Shown: piece by piece, positions 35,247-43,285 of the stretch | Numbering within the stretch: the first letter of the stretch is position 1 | Layout of the letters: the number at the start of each line of letters is the position of its first letter | Origin: an uncultured Desulfobulbaceae bacterium | GTDB lineage: Bacteria; Desulfobacterota; Desulfobulbia; Desulfobulbales; BM004 | NCBI GenBank assembly: GCA_945787325.1 | Contig: CALZHP010000013.1 | Location: 1 to 45,611 of the forward strand | DNA: 45,611 nt | Reading direction: 5' to 3' | Made by a program: the position numbers and the translations under genes | Notes under the pieces: generated by a model | What the model was told of the DNA's origin: nothing | Databases searched by the model: none | Seen by the model: only the letters and a program-made list of their open reading frames with translations

Positions 35247-36101
35247 ATGGCCCAGAGCCTGACAGTAAAAAATTTCCTTGCCATCCTTGAAGACATTGCT
35301 TCATTTTCCCTTGCGGAAACATGGGATAATGTCGGCTTGATGGTTGGTAATCCAGACCAGGTGGTAACTAAAATCCTAATTGCCCTCGACCCCACAGAGG
35401 CAATACTGGATGAAGCTCTAGGGGTCGGTGCCGAAATTGTTGTTACCCATCACCCCTTGATTTTTCATCCCTTAAAAGCGGTCCGCACCGATCAGGTTGT
35501 GGGCCGTTTTTTACGGTTGGCCATAAAAAATACCATTTCGGTTGTTGGCTGTCATACAAATCTTGACCAGGCCACAGGGGGTGTGAATGACGCTCTTGCA
35601 TCAGCAATAGGCCTCGTGAAAACAGAACCCATCACTAGAAAAGCTGACGGGGGTACAGACAACATGGTTGGATTCGGACGCCTTGGGCATCTTAGTGATC
35701 CCATGTCGTCCGAAGATTTCATCAAACACCTGCTTTGTACGCTTGATCTCAGTTCTGTAAATATAACAGGTAAGCTTCCTGAGAAAATCAACGTTGTCGG
35801 CCTCTGTGGCGGCAGCGGCTCCGACCTGGCTGAATCCGCTTATGATATGGGAGCCCAGGTCTATGTGACAGGTGAAGTAAAACACAGCACCGCTCGCTGG
35901 GCAGAAGCAAACGGTTTCTGCATAATAGATGCCGGGCATTATGCTACTGAATATCCGGTAGTTCCGGCCCTGCAAGCAATACTTCAAAAAACCTTTTCAA
36001 CAAAAGGATTAGACATAGATGTTTTTATAACCAGTAAACAGAAAAACCCTTTTCAGTTATATCAATTACAAGATAACCGAATAGCTGATCATTTATTGTA
36101 A
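35247..36101 (+). CDS. Nif3-like dinuclear metal centre protein (YbgI/YqfO family)
   Basis: This 284-residue cytoplasmic protein belongs to the Nif3/YbgI family, which forms toroidal hexamers with a two-metal site. Conserved parts are LAETWDNVGLMVGNP near the start, VVTHHPLIFHPLKAV (metal-binding HHP, about residues 70-84), CHTNLDQATGGVNDALA (about 111-127) and the late GHYATEYPVVPALQ that supplies the last His and Glu. Its biochemical role is uncertain in all bacteria; GTP cyclohydrolase-like activity has been proposed for some. The start has no good ribosome site. The next gene starts 25 bases on, and nif3, zinc-ribbon protein and RNase H form one operon. Confidence 0.93.
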   Translation: MAQSLTVKNFLAILEDIASFSLAETWDNVGLMVGNPDQVVTKILIALDPTEAILDEALGVGAEIVVTHHPLIFHPLKAVRTDQVVGRFLRLAIKNTISVVGCHTNLDQATGGVNDALASAIGLVKTEPITRKADGGTDNMVGFGRLGHLSDPMSSEDFIKHLLCTLDLSSVNITGKLPEKINVVGLCGGSGSDLAESAYDMGAQVYVTGEVKHSTARWAEANGFCIIDAGHYATEYPVVPALQAILQKTFSTKGLDIDVFITSKQKNPFQLYQLQDNRIADHLL

Positions 36102-36126
36102 CAGTATTTGTTAAGGAGACAAGCCA

Positions 36127-36846
36127 TTGAACGCAGAAATAAAACAACTGACGGAACTACAGGATATTGATCTACAAATAGCCACTCTGGATGCGGAAAT
36201 AAATTCGGAGCAGGCGGAGCTGGAAAAGCGAAAAACATCATACAATGAGCGGCAGCTTGCAATTCAGGAGTTGCAGGCAAAAGTTGAATCTGCAGAAGCA
36301 AAACGCAAAGAACTTGATACAGAGCTTACTGATGAGCTAAGCCGTATCAAAGAGCGTCAGTCTAAAATGATGCAGGTGCAGACGAACAGGGAATACCAGA
36401 GCCTTCTCAAAGAAATTGAAGACGGGAAAAAGGCTAATAAAGAAAGAGAGGATGAAATTGTCCAGCTGATGGAACAGATCGAAAGCCTCACGAAAATAAT
36501 GACTGAAGAAGGTAACCTATGCGAAAGTGAAGAAAAAGAGCTTGAGGATGAAGCAACGAAGCTTGAAACTCTTGCCTCAAAAGTAAACCGTAAAATTGAT
36601 GTTATCGCTAAAAGCAGGGATAAAAAAGCTAATGATGTGAAAACAGGTCTTCTGAAAAAATACGATGCCCTGCGCATAAGAAGAAATGGAAAAGCCGTGG
36701 TTGGTGTCACTGATGCGACCTGCCAGGGCTGCTTCATGAATATACCACCCCAACAGTTTAACGATATACTAAGGGGAGACAAGCTGATAACCTGCCCTAC
36801 ATGCCAGCGAATTCTTTACTACCTGCCGGAGACAGATAAGGAGTGA
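36127..36846 (+). CDS. C4-type zinc ribbon coiled-coil protein (CT398 family)
   Basis: This 239-residue protein is mostly a long coiled coil (about residues 5-170, rich in E, K, L and Q). It ends in a zinc ribbon with CQGC near residue 198 and CPTC near residue 221. It matches the CT398/DUF164 family, found across many bacteria next to nif3 and rnpB and suggested to act in RNA or flagellar/secretion functions, without firm proof. The start is a TTG with AAGGAG eight bases upstream; no ATG lies near enough. The stop overlaps the GTG start of the RNase H gene by four bases. Confidence 0.9.
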   Translation: MNAEIKQLTELQDIDLQIATLDAEINSEQAELEKRKTSYNERQLAIQELQAKVESAEAKRKELDTELTDELSRIKERQSKMMQVQTNREYQSLLKEIEDGKKANKEREDEIVQLMEQIESLTKIMTEEGNLCESEEKELEDEATKLETLASKVNRKIDVIAKSRDKKANDVKTGLLKKYDALRIRRNGKAVVGVTDATCQGCFMNIPPQQFNDILRGDKLITCPTCQRILYYLPETDKE

Positions 36847-37499
36847 GTCTACGTCCCGAAAAAAATTTTACCAGCTTGCAGCTTGCCGCTATTATTGACG
36901 TTTTGGGGATAAAGCTTTCTGATGGTGATTTACTTTTAATGTTCCCAGAACTGAAACCTTCTTTTGTAAGAAAATGCCTGAAAGAGGCTGCGACAATTCT
37001 TCAAACAGGGTCACAGGAAAAACCGGCAACGAAACTGAATGATAAATCTCTTTCCCCTGTCAGAAAACAGATTGATAAGAAAGAAAATTTTTACCTTTTC
37101 ACTGACGGTGCCGCGAGGGGTAACCCCGGAGAAGCGGGAGCCGGCTTTTCTATTCAGGACCAGCAGGCCGATGAAATTTATGCTGGATGTTATTATCTGG
37201 GAAATTGCACCAATAATGTCGCTGAATACAAAGCATTGCTCCTGGGGCTCACAGAAGTTTTGAATCTCGGTGTAAAAAAAGTAGTGTGCCATCTTGATTC
37301 AGAACTTATTGTTAAGCAGATAGAGGGTGCGTATAAGGTTAAAAACGAAAAACTTAAACCACTGTTTTTCGCAGTAAAAAAACTGCTAGACCAGTTCGAA
37401 TCTTATAAAGTTACACACGTACGGCGTGAAAAAAACAAACGCGCGGATCAGTTGGCTAATCGGGCAATTGACGAAAAAAGTACAAAAAAAGAACCATAA
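36843..37499 (+). CDS. RNase H family protein with extra N-terminal domain
   Basis: This 218-residue protein has about 75 N-terminal residues of unknown fold and then an RNase HI-like (RVT_3) domain. The catalytic acids are present: FTDGAARGNPGEAG (Asp, about residue 87), NNVAEYKALLLGL (Glu), HLDSELIVKQIEG (Asp) and HVRREKNKRADQLAN (Asp near the end). The enzyme should cleave RNA in RNA-DNA hybrids; the long N-terminal part is not the usual hybrid-binding domain. The GTG start is coupled to the zinc-ribbon gene by a GTGA overlap. rnpB begins 26 bases after the stop. Confidence 0.9.
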   Translation: MSLRPEKNFTSLQLAAIIDVLGIKLSDGDLLLMFPELKPSFVRKCLKEAATILQTGSQEKPATKLNDKSLSPVRKQIDKKENFYLFTDGAARGNPGEAGAGFSIQDQQADEIYAGCYYLGNCTNNVAEYKALLLGLTEVLNLGVKKVVCHLDSELIVKQIEGAYKVKNEKLKPLFFAVKKLLDQFESYKVTHVRREKNKRADQLANRAIDEKSTKKEP

Positions 37500-37525
37500 T
37501 ATTTGCTAAAAGGCTATTGATTTTT

Positions 37526-37876
37526 GGAGCGGGCGCATGATCGCTCCGATTCAAATCGGAGAGGAAAGTCCGGACACCACAGGGCAGGGTGGTTCGTAAC
37601 GCGAACCGGGGGCAACCCCGGGAAAGTGCCACAGAAAATATACCGCCCGCCTCAGGCGGGTAAGGGTGAAAAGGCGAGGTAAGAGCTCACCGCTTTCATG
37701 ATGACATGAAAGGCATGGTAAACCCCACCAGGTGCAAGACCAAATAGGGAAACGTTTGAGGACTGCCCGTCCAATGTTTCCGGGTAGGTTGCAGGAGGTG
37801 CCGGGCGACCGGTGTCCCAGATAAATGATCATGGTTCGCTTTCGGCGAATACAGAATCCGGCTTACAGCTCGCTCC
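37526..37876 (+). ncRNA. rnpB: RNase P RNA, bacterial class A
   Basis: RNase P RNA is the catalytic RNA that trims tRNA 5' ends. The closing P1 stem forms from GGAGCGGGC at 37526 with GCTCGCTCC at 37868-37876 (one G-U pair). The universal core blocks are all present: GAGGAAAGTCCGGACACC, GGGTAAGGGTGAAAAGGCG, GTAAGAGCTCACCG, GACCAAATAGGGAAACG and AGAATCCGGCTTACAG. P12 is made by the perfect palindrome CCCGCCTCAGGCGGG. A T run at 37878-37883 directly follows the 3' end. The RNA sits between the RNase H and ispDF genes on the same strand. Confidence 0.97.
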
Positions 37877-37912
37877 ATTTTTTATTAAAACTAAAGGTGA
37901 TAGTCCGACAAA

Positions 37913-39112
37913 ATGCATAAAGCCGCAGCAATTATTGCTGCTGCGGGAAGTGGTTCCCGATCCGGGCTCACCACCCCGAAGCAGTTATACGAATTGGACG
38001 GCACCCCTGTCTTCGTATTTACCATTAAGGCTTTTCAACAGGTGTCAGAAATTGACACCATCATACTTGTAGTTTCTCCAGATTTCCGCGAGCAAGCAGA
38101 AAAATTTGTCGATGATTTCGGACTTAGTGATAAACTGACTGTAATTAACGGAGGCCGGTTGCGGCAGGATTCCGTCAAAGCCGGGTTCGATGCCCTGCCC
38201 GATAACATTGATACTGTCCTGGTTCATGATGCCGCACGGCCGTTTGTTGAGCCATCCCTAATAAAATCCTGCCTGCAGACTGCCCGACAGCATGGTGCTG
38301 CCATAGCTGCGATTCCCATAAAAGATACCATTAAAAAAGTCTCACAAAGCAATACCGTCAGCAGCACAATAGACAGAGATATGCTGTGGCAGGCACAGAC
38401 CCCCCAGGCTGCCAGAGTAGAGATATTACAAAAGGCATTTGATACAGCACAGAAAAACGATTTTGTCGGAACCGACGAAGCATCGCTTCTTGAACACATA
38501 GGGTATCCTGTCACTATAGTTACGGGTTCTGAAAAAAACATAAAGATTACCCATCCGGAAGACATTGCTCTTGCAGAAGCAATAGCTATGCACAAAAAAC
38601 ACAACCCCCTAAGTGATATTGTAGACAATGTAAGAATTGGACATGGTTATGATGCTCATCAACTCGTAAAGGATCGGAAACTTATCCTTGGTGGGGAGAC
38701 CATTCCTCACAATCTTGGCCTTCTCGGTCATTCAGACGCTGATGTACTTACACACGCCCTTTGCGATGCACTGCTCGGTGCCCTGGGGTGCGGTGATATT
38801 GGCAAACACTTTCCCGATTCTGATCCGTCATACAAAGATGCTCACAGTATCGGGCTGCTCAGGGAAGTGATGAAGATTGCTGTTGAAAATGGATACAAGC
38901 TGATAAATGCAGATGTTACTGTTCTGGCCCAGAAACCAAAACTTGGCCCCTATTTTGAGAAAATGAAAAAAAATCTTGCTCAGGCGTGCGGAGTGTCAGC
39001 TGATGTGATTAACCTGAAGGCAAGTACTACAGAGTATATGGGCTTCGTTGGCCGTGAGGAAGGAATTGCCGCTCATTCTGTTGTGCTAATGCAAAAAATT
39101 AATTGCAAATAA
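37913..39112 (+). CDS. ispDF: Bifunctional IspD/IspF isoprenoid synthesis enzyme
   Basis: This 399-residue fusion catalyses two steps of the MEP pathway. The N-terminal part (about 1-230) is the MEP cytidylyltransferase IspD, with IIAAAGSGSRSGLTTPKQLY (CTP loop) and VLVHDAARPFVEP. The C-terminal part (about 242-399) is the cyclodiphosphate synthase IspF, with RIGHGYDAHQLV (metal site), LLGHSDADVLTHALCDALLG and EYMGFVGREEGIAAHSV. The intermediate step (IspE) is not encoded here. Such fusions are known in alpha-, epsilon- and some deltaproteobacteria. The start lies only 36 bases after rnpB, and AGGTGA is the nearest, rather distant, ribosome site. Confidence 0.96.
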   Translation: MHKAAAIIAAAGSGSRSGLTTPKQLYELDGTPVFVFTIKAFQQVSEIDTIILVVSPDFREQAEKFVDDFGLSDKLTVINGGRLRQDSVKAGFDALPDNIDTVLVHDAARPFVEPSLIKSCLQTARQHGAAIAAIPIKDTIKKVSQSNTVSSTIDRDMLWQAQTPQAARVEILQKAFDTAQKNDFVGTDEASLLEHIGYPVTIVTGSEKNIKITHPEDIALAEAIAMHKKHNPLSDIVDNVRIGHGYDAHQLVKDRKLILGGETIPHNLGLLGHSDADVLTHALCDALLGALGCGDIGKHFPDSDPSYKDAHSIGLLREVMKIAVENGYKLINADVTVLAQKPKLGPYFEKMKKNLAQACGVSADVINLKASTTEYMGFVGREEGIAAHSVVLMQKINCK

Positions 39113-39152
39113 ACCCTTTTCAGGTGATGGGGGTAGACGTGGTCGGTTTTAA

Positions 39153-39335
39153 GAAAAAACACTGCTTTCGATTATTTATGTGCCGTCACTGCAGAACATT
39201 TTTCATACAAGACCGCTCACAATGCTCGAACTATGTGTCAGTCTCGCGGTTTCCACCCTCATATTTGTGGCAGTTGAGCTGGAAAAACTGCTGATCAGAA
39301 AAAAATGGCTATTGTATGGGTCGACTGGCAATTGA
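39153..39335 (+). pseudogene. C-terminal remnant of a cation-transporting P-type ATPase
   Basis: A plus-strand frame between stops at 39150 and 39333-39335 encodes about 60 residues that read as the last two membrane helices of a SERCA/PMA-type cation ATPase: IIYVPSLQNIFHTRPLTMLE, then the helix LCVSLAVSTLIFVAVELEKL and the basic end LIRKKWLLYGSTGN. This matches the Cation_ATPase_C pattern, in which YVPxLQxxFxTxPL leads to a final helix and a charged tail. There is no start codon until the internal ATG at 39222, and upstream the frame stops at once. The catalytic domains (DKTG, GDG motifs) are absent. The rest of the gap 39113-39482 shows only a short AT-rich hairpin near 39388. Confidence 0.8.
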
Positions 39336-39482
39336 TGATATGATACACTCTGTAAAAATATTTTATGCCTCAGGACAACGCTGAAAATAGCATCAAAATT
39401 TTGCTATACATGATGGCAAGTGTGTATCCTGACACATCAATCAATAACCTGCACGGTGGTAATCCTAAAATATATATGTACT

Positions 39483-40169
39483 CTAAAAACTAAATTCGAA
39501 ACCTGTGTATATATCATTATTACCGCCCGAATTATGACGTATACCTAATTTGACCGCTAAGGTTTTTTTAGTTCCAAGTTTTATATTGCCCAACAACACT
39601 CCATATTGCGTGGCACGGTATTCTGGGTCACCAAGTACGATTAATTCAATACCGGGCATTAATCCCCGAGCGGTAAGATATGTAAGACGTGCCCTCCCCC
39701 AGTATGACTCCGGTCCTCCAATATAAGAAGCTATTAGTTCTCCTTGCCAATTATTTACACGGTTCGTTGCTTCCAGCTGGAACTTCGCGCCCCACTGTGA
39801 ACCCTTAACAGAGCTTTTGACGTCTGATGGTGTAAGCATTGTATCACGATAACTTGGTCCAAGAGATACACCAACTGTGCCATTAGATACAGGCCACTGG
39901 TGCCCAATAGAGGCTTCAACACCCGGTGCTTTAGCACGCACTTCAAGGCCATCAGAATCATAGTGATAATCCAAATAGTCCACCCATAAACGCATGCTAT
40001 ACCCATCACCAAGACTGCTTGAACCAATAGGCATAATATTGCCCAGATATGCGTACGAAGAATCTTCGCTAATTTCTATACCTGACAGCCAGAGGTATTG
40101 CGACGCCGATACCTGGGCAGAAAAACCTGTCAGTAGTATTATAATGAATAAAATCCTTATTGACTGCAT
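39483..40169 (-). CDS. bcsS: BcsS-like cellulose biosynthesis outer membrane protein
   Basis: This 228-residue protein has a signal peptide (MQSIRILFIIILLTGFSAQVSA) and then about ten short amphipathic strands ending in GFEFSF, with a terminal Phe, as in outer membrane beta-barrels. Its pattern (GDGYSMRLWVDYLDYHYD, GPSYRD, GPESYWGRARL, GIRHNSGG) resembles the CBP_BcsS family, which occurs beside bacterial cellulose synthase genes. The function of BcsS is not settled; export of glucan or a structural role is possible. A strong ribosome site (AAGGAGG) eight bases upstream fixes the start. The first 101 bases overlap the end of bcsA in another frame. The two genes are surely cotranscribed. Confidence 0.72.
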   Translation of the reverse strand: MQSIRILFIIILLTGFSAQVSASQYLWLSGIEISEDSSYAYLGNIMPIGSSSLGDGYSMRLWVDYLDYHYDSDGLEVRAKAPGVEASIGHQWPVSNGTVGVSLGPSYRDTMLTPSDVKSSVKGSQWGAKFQLEATNRVNNWQGELIASYIGGPESYWGRARLTYLTARGLMPGIELIVLGDPEYRATQYGVLLGNIKLGTKKTLAVKLGIRHNSGGNNDIYTGFEFSF

Positions 40170-42357
40170 CAGTTACGTCCTCCTTCCTCGTAAGCTTGCT
40201 TATAAAAATGGGGGATTGCGGACCATCAATTTGCTCGATATCGCTAATTCGGTGTCGTTGCCAATATTCGTTCCCTGATCCGATATTATAAATATCAATT
40301 GTAGATTGTGGTGCAACTCTAGAAAACAATACAAGCTTGGCGTTATGCCGTAATGTTTCCGGAGTTGCCATGCCCAACAAATGTTCTGAAGCATTATCCC
40401 CATTAATTTTGCATAGAACAGGTGTTAATTTTTTTAAATCAATATATCGACTGCTCGAGTTTTTACTAAATAAAGAAGTGAGTACCTGAACAGGTGTGAG
40501 AGATTTTTCTGCTAATCCGTGAAGCCTCCACTGAAGATCTGAACCATATAATAATAGCTCAAGCCTTGGATCGGGTGAGGAGTCCCATAAAAATCTACAA
40601 CCAATATTCACTTGATCTTTTAAGCTCTTAGTTTGCTGGGTGCTTTTTACATCAACCTTAAATGGCAAAGGACCATCTGGAAGAAAAATCATGCCTGATA
40701 ATCGGTTATTATACAAATCTTTTGGTTCAATATTTGGTAAGGTCATGCGAAATCCCTTTGTGGATAAATCTTGAACCATTCCAATACAGTAAGGCTCATG
40801 TTGTGATTTATTATTGACACTAATCCTTGCTGGTAGTGGAACTGGAAAACGATATTCCGATCTCCGCCTGGGTTGCTGAAATGTAAATGCCAACATCAAA
40901 GCACAGAACATGAAATTAACACTACCCCAAAATATATTGGCAGCAATACCTCCAAATGAAAGGTGTGAACCAACATTCAAGTAGTAAAGCCCCATAAATA
41001 TAGCAGCGAGGTTAGCAATAAACACAATATACTGTGGAGTGAGATATCGATCAGCCCATATTCGACCATTGTTTATCTTCGGTGTAACCCTAAAGTGACG
41101 CTGCTTCCTGAAAAACCAAAGGGTAGCCCACATAAAGGCTCCAAATCGCGCCATATTATATTGTTCAATGTAGAAAAGGTTACCATAACCACGGCTGGTC
41201 TCTTCAAAAGTCCAATAGGCCAACAAGTAAAAAGGGATAAAGTGTATCAGAAATTCCCCATTCAAACTTGCTATAGGCAGACTACCAAAAAGCAAAACTA
41301 TTGCAGGTGCAATATAAAACAAGCATCTCTGCCATCCTTCGAAATATGTGAGTACAGATGCTAAGTAACATAGTCGCTGTGGGATAGTAAGTCCCTTCGC
41401 GGTAACTATACCCTCCTCGCGCCAAACATTCATCGCACCTGCACCCCAGCGCACTCTTTGTGTAATAAATGGTTCCAGTGATAGTGCTGCTTGACCGAAT
41501 GCCAATGATTCAGCATGGTATACCGATTTGAATCCTTGCTTGTGCAGACGCAGAGAAGTATGTAGGTCTTCTGTAACTGTTCCAGTTGCAAAACCACCTA
41601 TTTTATCCAATGCGGATCTCCGCAGGATAGCACAGCTCCCACAGTAAAAAGCAGCATTCCAATAATCTTTACCACGCTGGATAACACGAAAAAATAATGA
41701 CTGTTCAGTCCATAGCAATTTTCCTTGTTTTCGCCAACGATGTTGGTAGGAATCCAGGTTATAGAAATCCTGGGGAGTTTGTACAAAAGCAACATTTTTA
41801 TTACGAAAGTAACCAAGAGTTTTGGTTAAGAAATCACGTTTTGGGGCGTGGTCCGAGTCAAATATGGCTATATAGTCTGCGTTACTTTTTTCGAGTGCAT
41901 TATTTAAATTGCCTGCTTTACCATGAGAATTCTTTTCTCGCATAATATAGGCGCAACCCAGTTCTTTAGCGAGGTCCTTCATCTCGGAACGATTTCCATC
42001 ATCAAGGAGCCAGGTTTCATGGGGGTAATCCATATTTTGTGCTGCACGCAGGGTTTTGCGAATAAGGTCCACAGGCTCATTAAGAGTAGGCACAAAGACA
42101 TCTACTGAAAGCCCTTTTTCTGCAGGAAGAGAATGGTGTTTTGTCAATCTCCAAAGCATAAATATATGTAATAAAGCTGTTACAAAGCCAAATAATTCAG
42201 CCAGGTAGAAAATAAGAGAAAAGATTGGGGCATCTGGGTTGAATACTGTTAACCTCCAGTTCAAATACCAACCAGCAACTAATATGAATGATAGTACGAC
42301 AACCTTCTGTATTAAACTCAATGGCTGATGGTCTTGATAATTTTTTCCCACAAACAT
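40069..42357 (-). CDS. bcsA: Cellulose synthase catalytic subunit BcsA with PilZ domain
   Basis: This 762-residue inner-membrane glycosyltransferase polymerises UDP-glucose. Two TM segments come first (about residues 17-35 and 45-68). The GT2 domain has LLDDGNR (about 118), the DxD site FDSDH (166-170), TED (262-264) and the QxxRW motif QRVRW (300-304). More TM segments follow to about 490. The PilZ domain starts with RRSEYR (R499 and R503) and DLSTKGF (530-536), so both c-di-GMP-binding motifs are intact and activation by c-di-GMP is expected. The last 160 residues are poorly conserved. bcsB, bcsC and bcsZ are absent nearby. The last 34 codons overlap bcsS; in the bcsS frame a TAA lies three bases before the bcsS ATG. 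Confidence 0.93.
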   Translation of the reverse strand: MFVGKNYQDHQPLSLIQKVVVLSFILVAGWYLNWRLTVFNPDAPIFSLIFYLAELFGFVTALLHIFMLWRLTKHHSLPAEKGLSVDVFVPTLNEPVDLIRKTLRAAQNMDYPHETWLLDDGNRSEMKDLAKELGCAYIMREKNSHGKAGNLNNALEKSNADYIAIFDSDHAPKRDFLTKTLGYFRNKNVAFVQTPQDFYNLDSYQHRWRKQGKLLWTEQSLFFRVIQRGKDYWNAAFYCGSCAILRRSALDKIGGFATGTVTEDLHTSLRLHKQGFKSVYHAESLAFGQAALSLEPFITQRVRWGAGAMNVWREEGIVTAKGLTIPQRLCYLASVLTYFEGWQRCLFYIAPAIVLLFGSLPIASLNGEFLIHFIPFYLLAYWTFEETSRGYGNLFYIEQYNMARFGAFMWATLWFFRKQRHFRVTPKINNGRIWADRYLTPQYIVFIANLAAIFMGLYYLNVGSHLSFGGIAANIFWGSVNFMFCALMLAFTFQQPRRRSEYRFPVPLPARISVNNKSQHEPYCIGMVQDLSTKGFRMTLPNIEPKDLYNNRLSGMIFLPDGPLPFKVDVKSTQQTKSLKDQVNIGCRFLWDSSPDPRLELLLYGSDLQWRLHGLAEKSLTPVQVLTSLFSKNSSSRYIDLKKLTPVLCKINGDNASEHLLGMATPETLRHNAKLVLFSRVAPQSTIDIYNIGSGNEYWQRHRISDIEQIDGPQSPIFISKLTRKEDVTDAVNKDFIHYNTTDRFFCPGIGVAIPLAVRYRN

Positions 42358-42710
42358 ATCATTCTTTCCCCATCTTTCTTATTTTTAAATTCATAGTTTG
42401 GACAATTATGTAATCGCTGTTAAATCAGATTGACTTTCAAGCAAACTGCTGGCCCACTGACCTCTCGTCCAATTTCGCAATATGATTGCAACAAAATCAA
42501 TTTGAAGCAATAAATGCGCCAGAAACTCCACAAACAAATAATATCAAATGATAACAGCAAATTGGCCGCATACAATTATATGATCGATATTGTAACTTGC
42601 GGGTTTTCCGGAATTCAGGCACCATTTGCAGGAAAATTCTACTAATATGGAAAAACAATACCGGCTTTTTGGTAAGAGTTCGTCGGGCAGAATGAACATA
42701 TTATCAAAGT
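42358..42710. other. Intergenic region upstream of bcsA
   Basis: This gap lies between thpR and bcsA, both on the minus strand. It must hold the bcsA promoter, but I found no -35/-10 pair above chance on that strand. A 31-codon plus-strand frame at 42647-42742 has no near ribosome site and runs into the thpR end, so it is not called. No terminator with a T run is seen for thpR. Confidence 0.5.
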
Positions 42711-43250
42711 TTATTTTTCAAGTGGGTAGGCTGCCTCAATAGTATGTATTGCCCCTTTGCTTGTTAGGGTGCTCGAGTATAGATAAAATTCATTCACCTG
42801 AAACTGTTCACTTTCATACAGGCTGTTTATGGAAATAAAGTTACCTACTTTTGAAGAATGGGTATTTTTCAGCCTGGCAATCGTGATATGGGGAGAATAT
42901 TTCCTGCCCTCAGGCGGGAGACCTGTTTTGACAAGAACAGACTCGACTCTATTTCGAAGCATAAGAAGTGAGTCGCTTTTTTCCACTCCTACCCAGAGTA
43001 CTCTTGGTGATTTTCTGGGTGGAAAGTAGCCAATTCCTTTCAGTTGAATGTCAAAAGGCTCTAACCTCACAGATTCAAGAGATTCCCTGATATCCAGGAA
43101 TGTTCCGCCGTCTACCTCCCCAATGAAACGTAATGTCAGGTGCAATTGCTCTTTATCAATCCACCTGGCACCAGGCAACCCGAAACTCATCCTGCTGAGC
43201 TGATCTTTTGCACTTTCAGGTATATCAACTGCCACAAACAATCTATGCAT
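42711..43250 (-). CDS. thpR: RNA 2',3'-cyclic phosphodiesterase ThpR (2H family)
   Basis: This 179-residue cytoplasmic protein belongs to the 2H phosphoesterase family, known as LigT or 2'-5' RNA ligase, which opens 2',3'-cyclic phosphates on RNA. The two HxTx catalytic motifs are intact: LHLTLRFIGEV (about residues 36-46) and SPHITIARLK (about 123-132). The start MHRLFVAVDIPES is typical of the family. It follows the gph phosphatase gene by 35 bases on the same strand, so the two are probably one transcript. Confidence 0.94.
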   Translation of the reverse strand: MHRLFVAVDIPESAKDQLSRMSFGLPGARWIDKEQLHLTLRFIGEVDGGTFLDIRESLESVRLEPFDIQLKGIGYFPPRKSPRVLWVGVEKSDSLLMLRNRVESVLVKTGLPPEGRKYSPHITIARLKNTHSSKVGNFISINSLYESEQFQVNEFYLYSSTLTSKGAIHTIEAAYPLEK

Positions 43251-43285
43251 TTTATAGTTTATCCTCGATCTGACTTCTTGAAAAG

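Noticed and set aside
37645-37665. GC palindrome in rnpB as an inserted mobile repeat
   Set aside because: It lies where the variable P12 stem of class A RNase P RNA is expected, so normal RNA structure explains it.
42647-42742. 31-codon plus-strand frame between bcsA and thpR
   Set aside because: Ribosome site too far away, and it runs into the convergent end of thpR.
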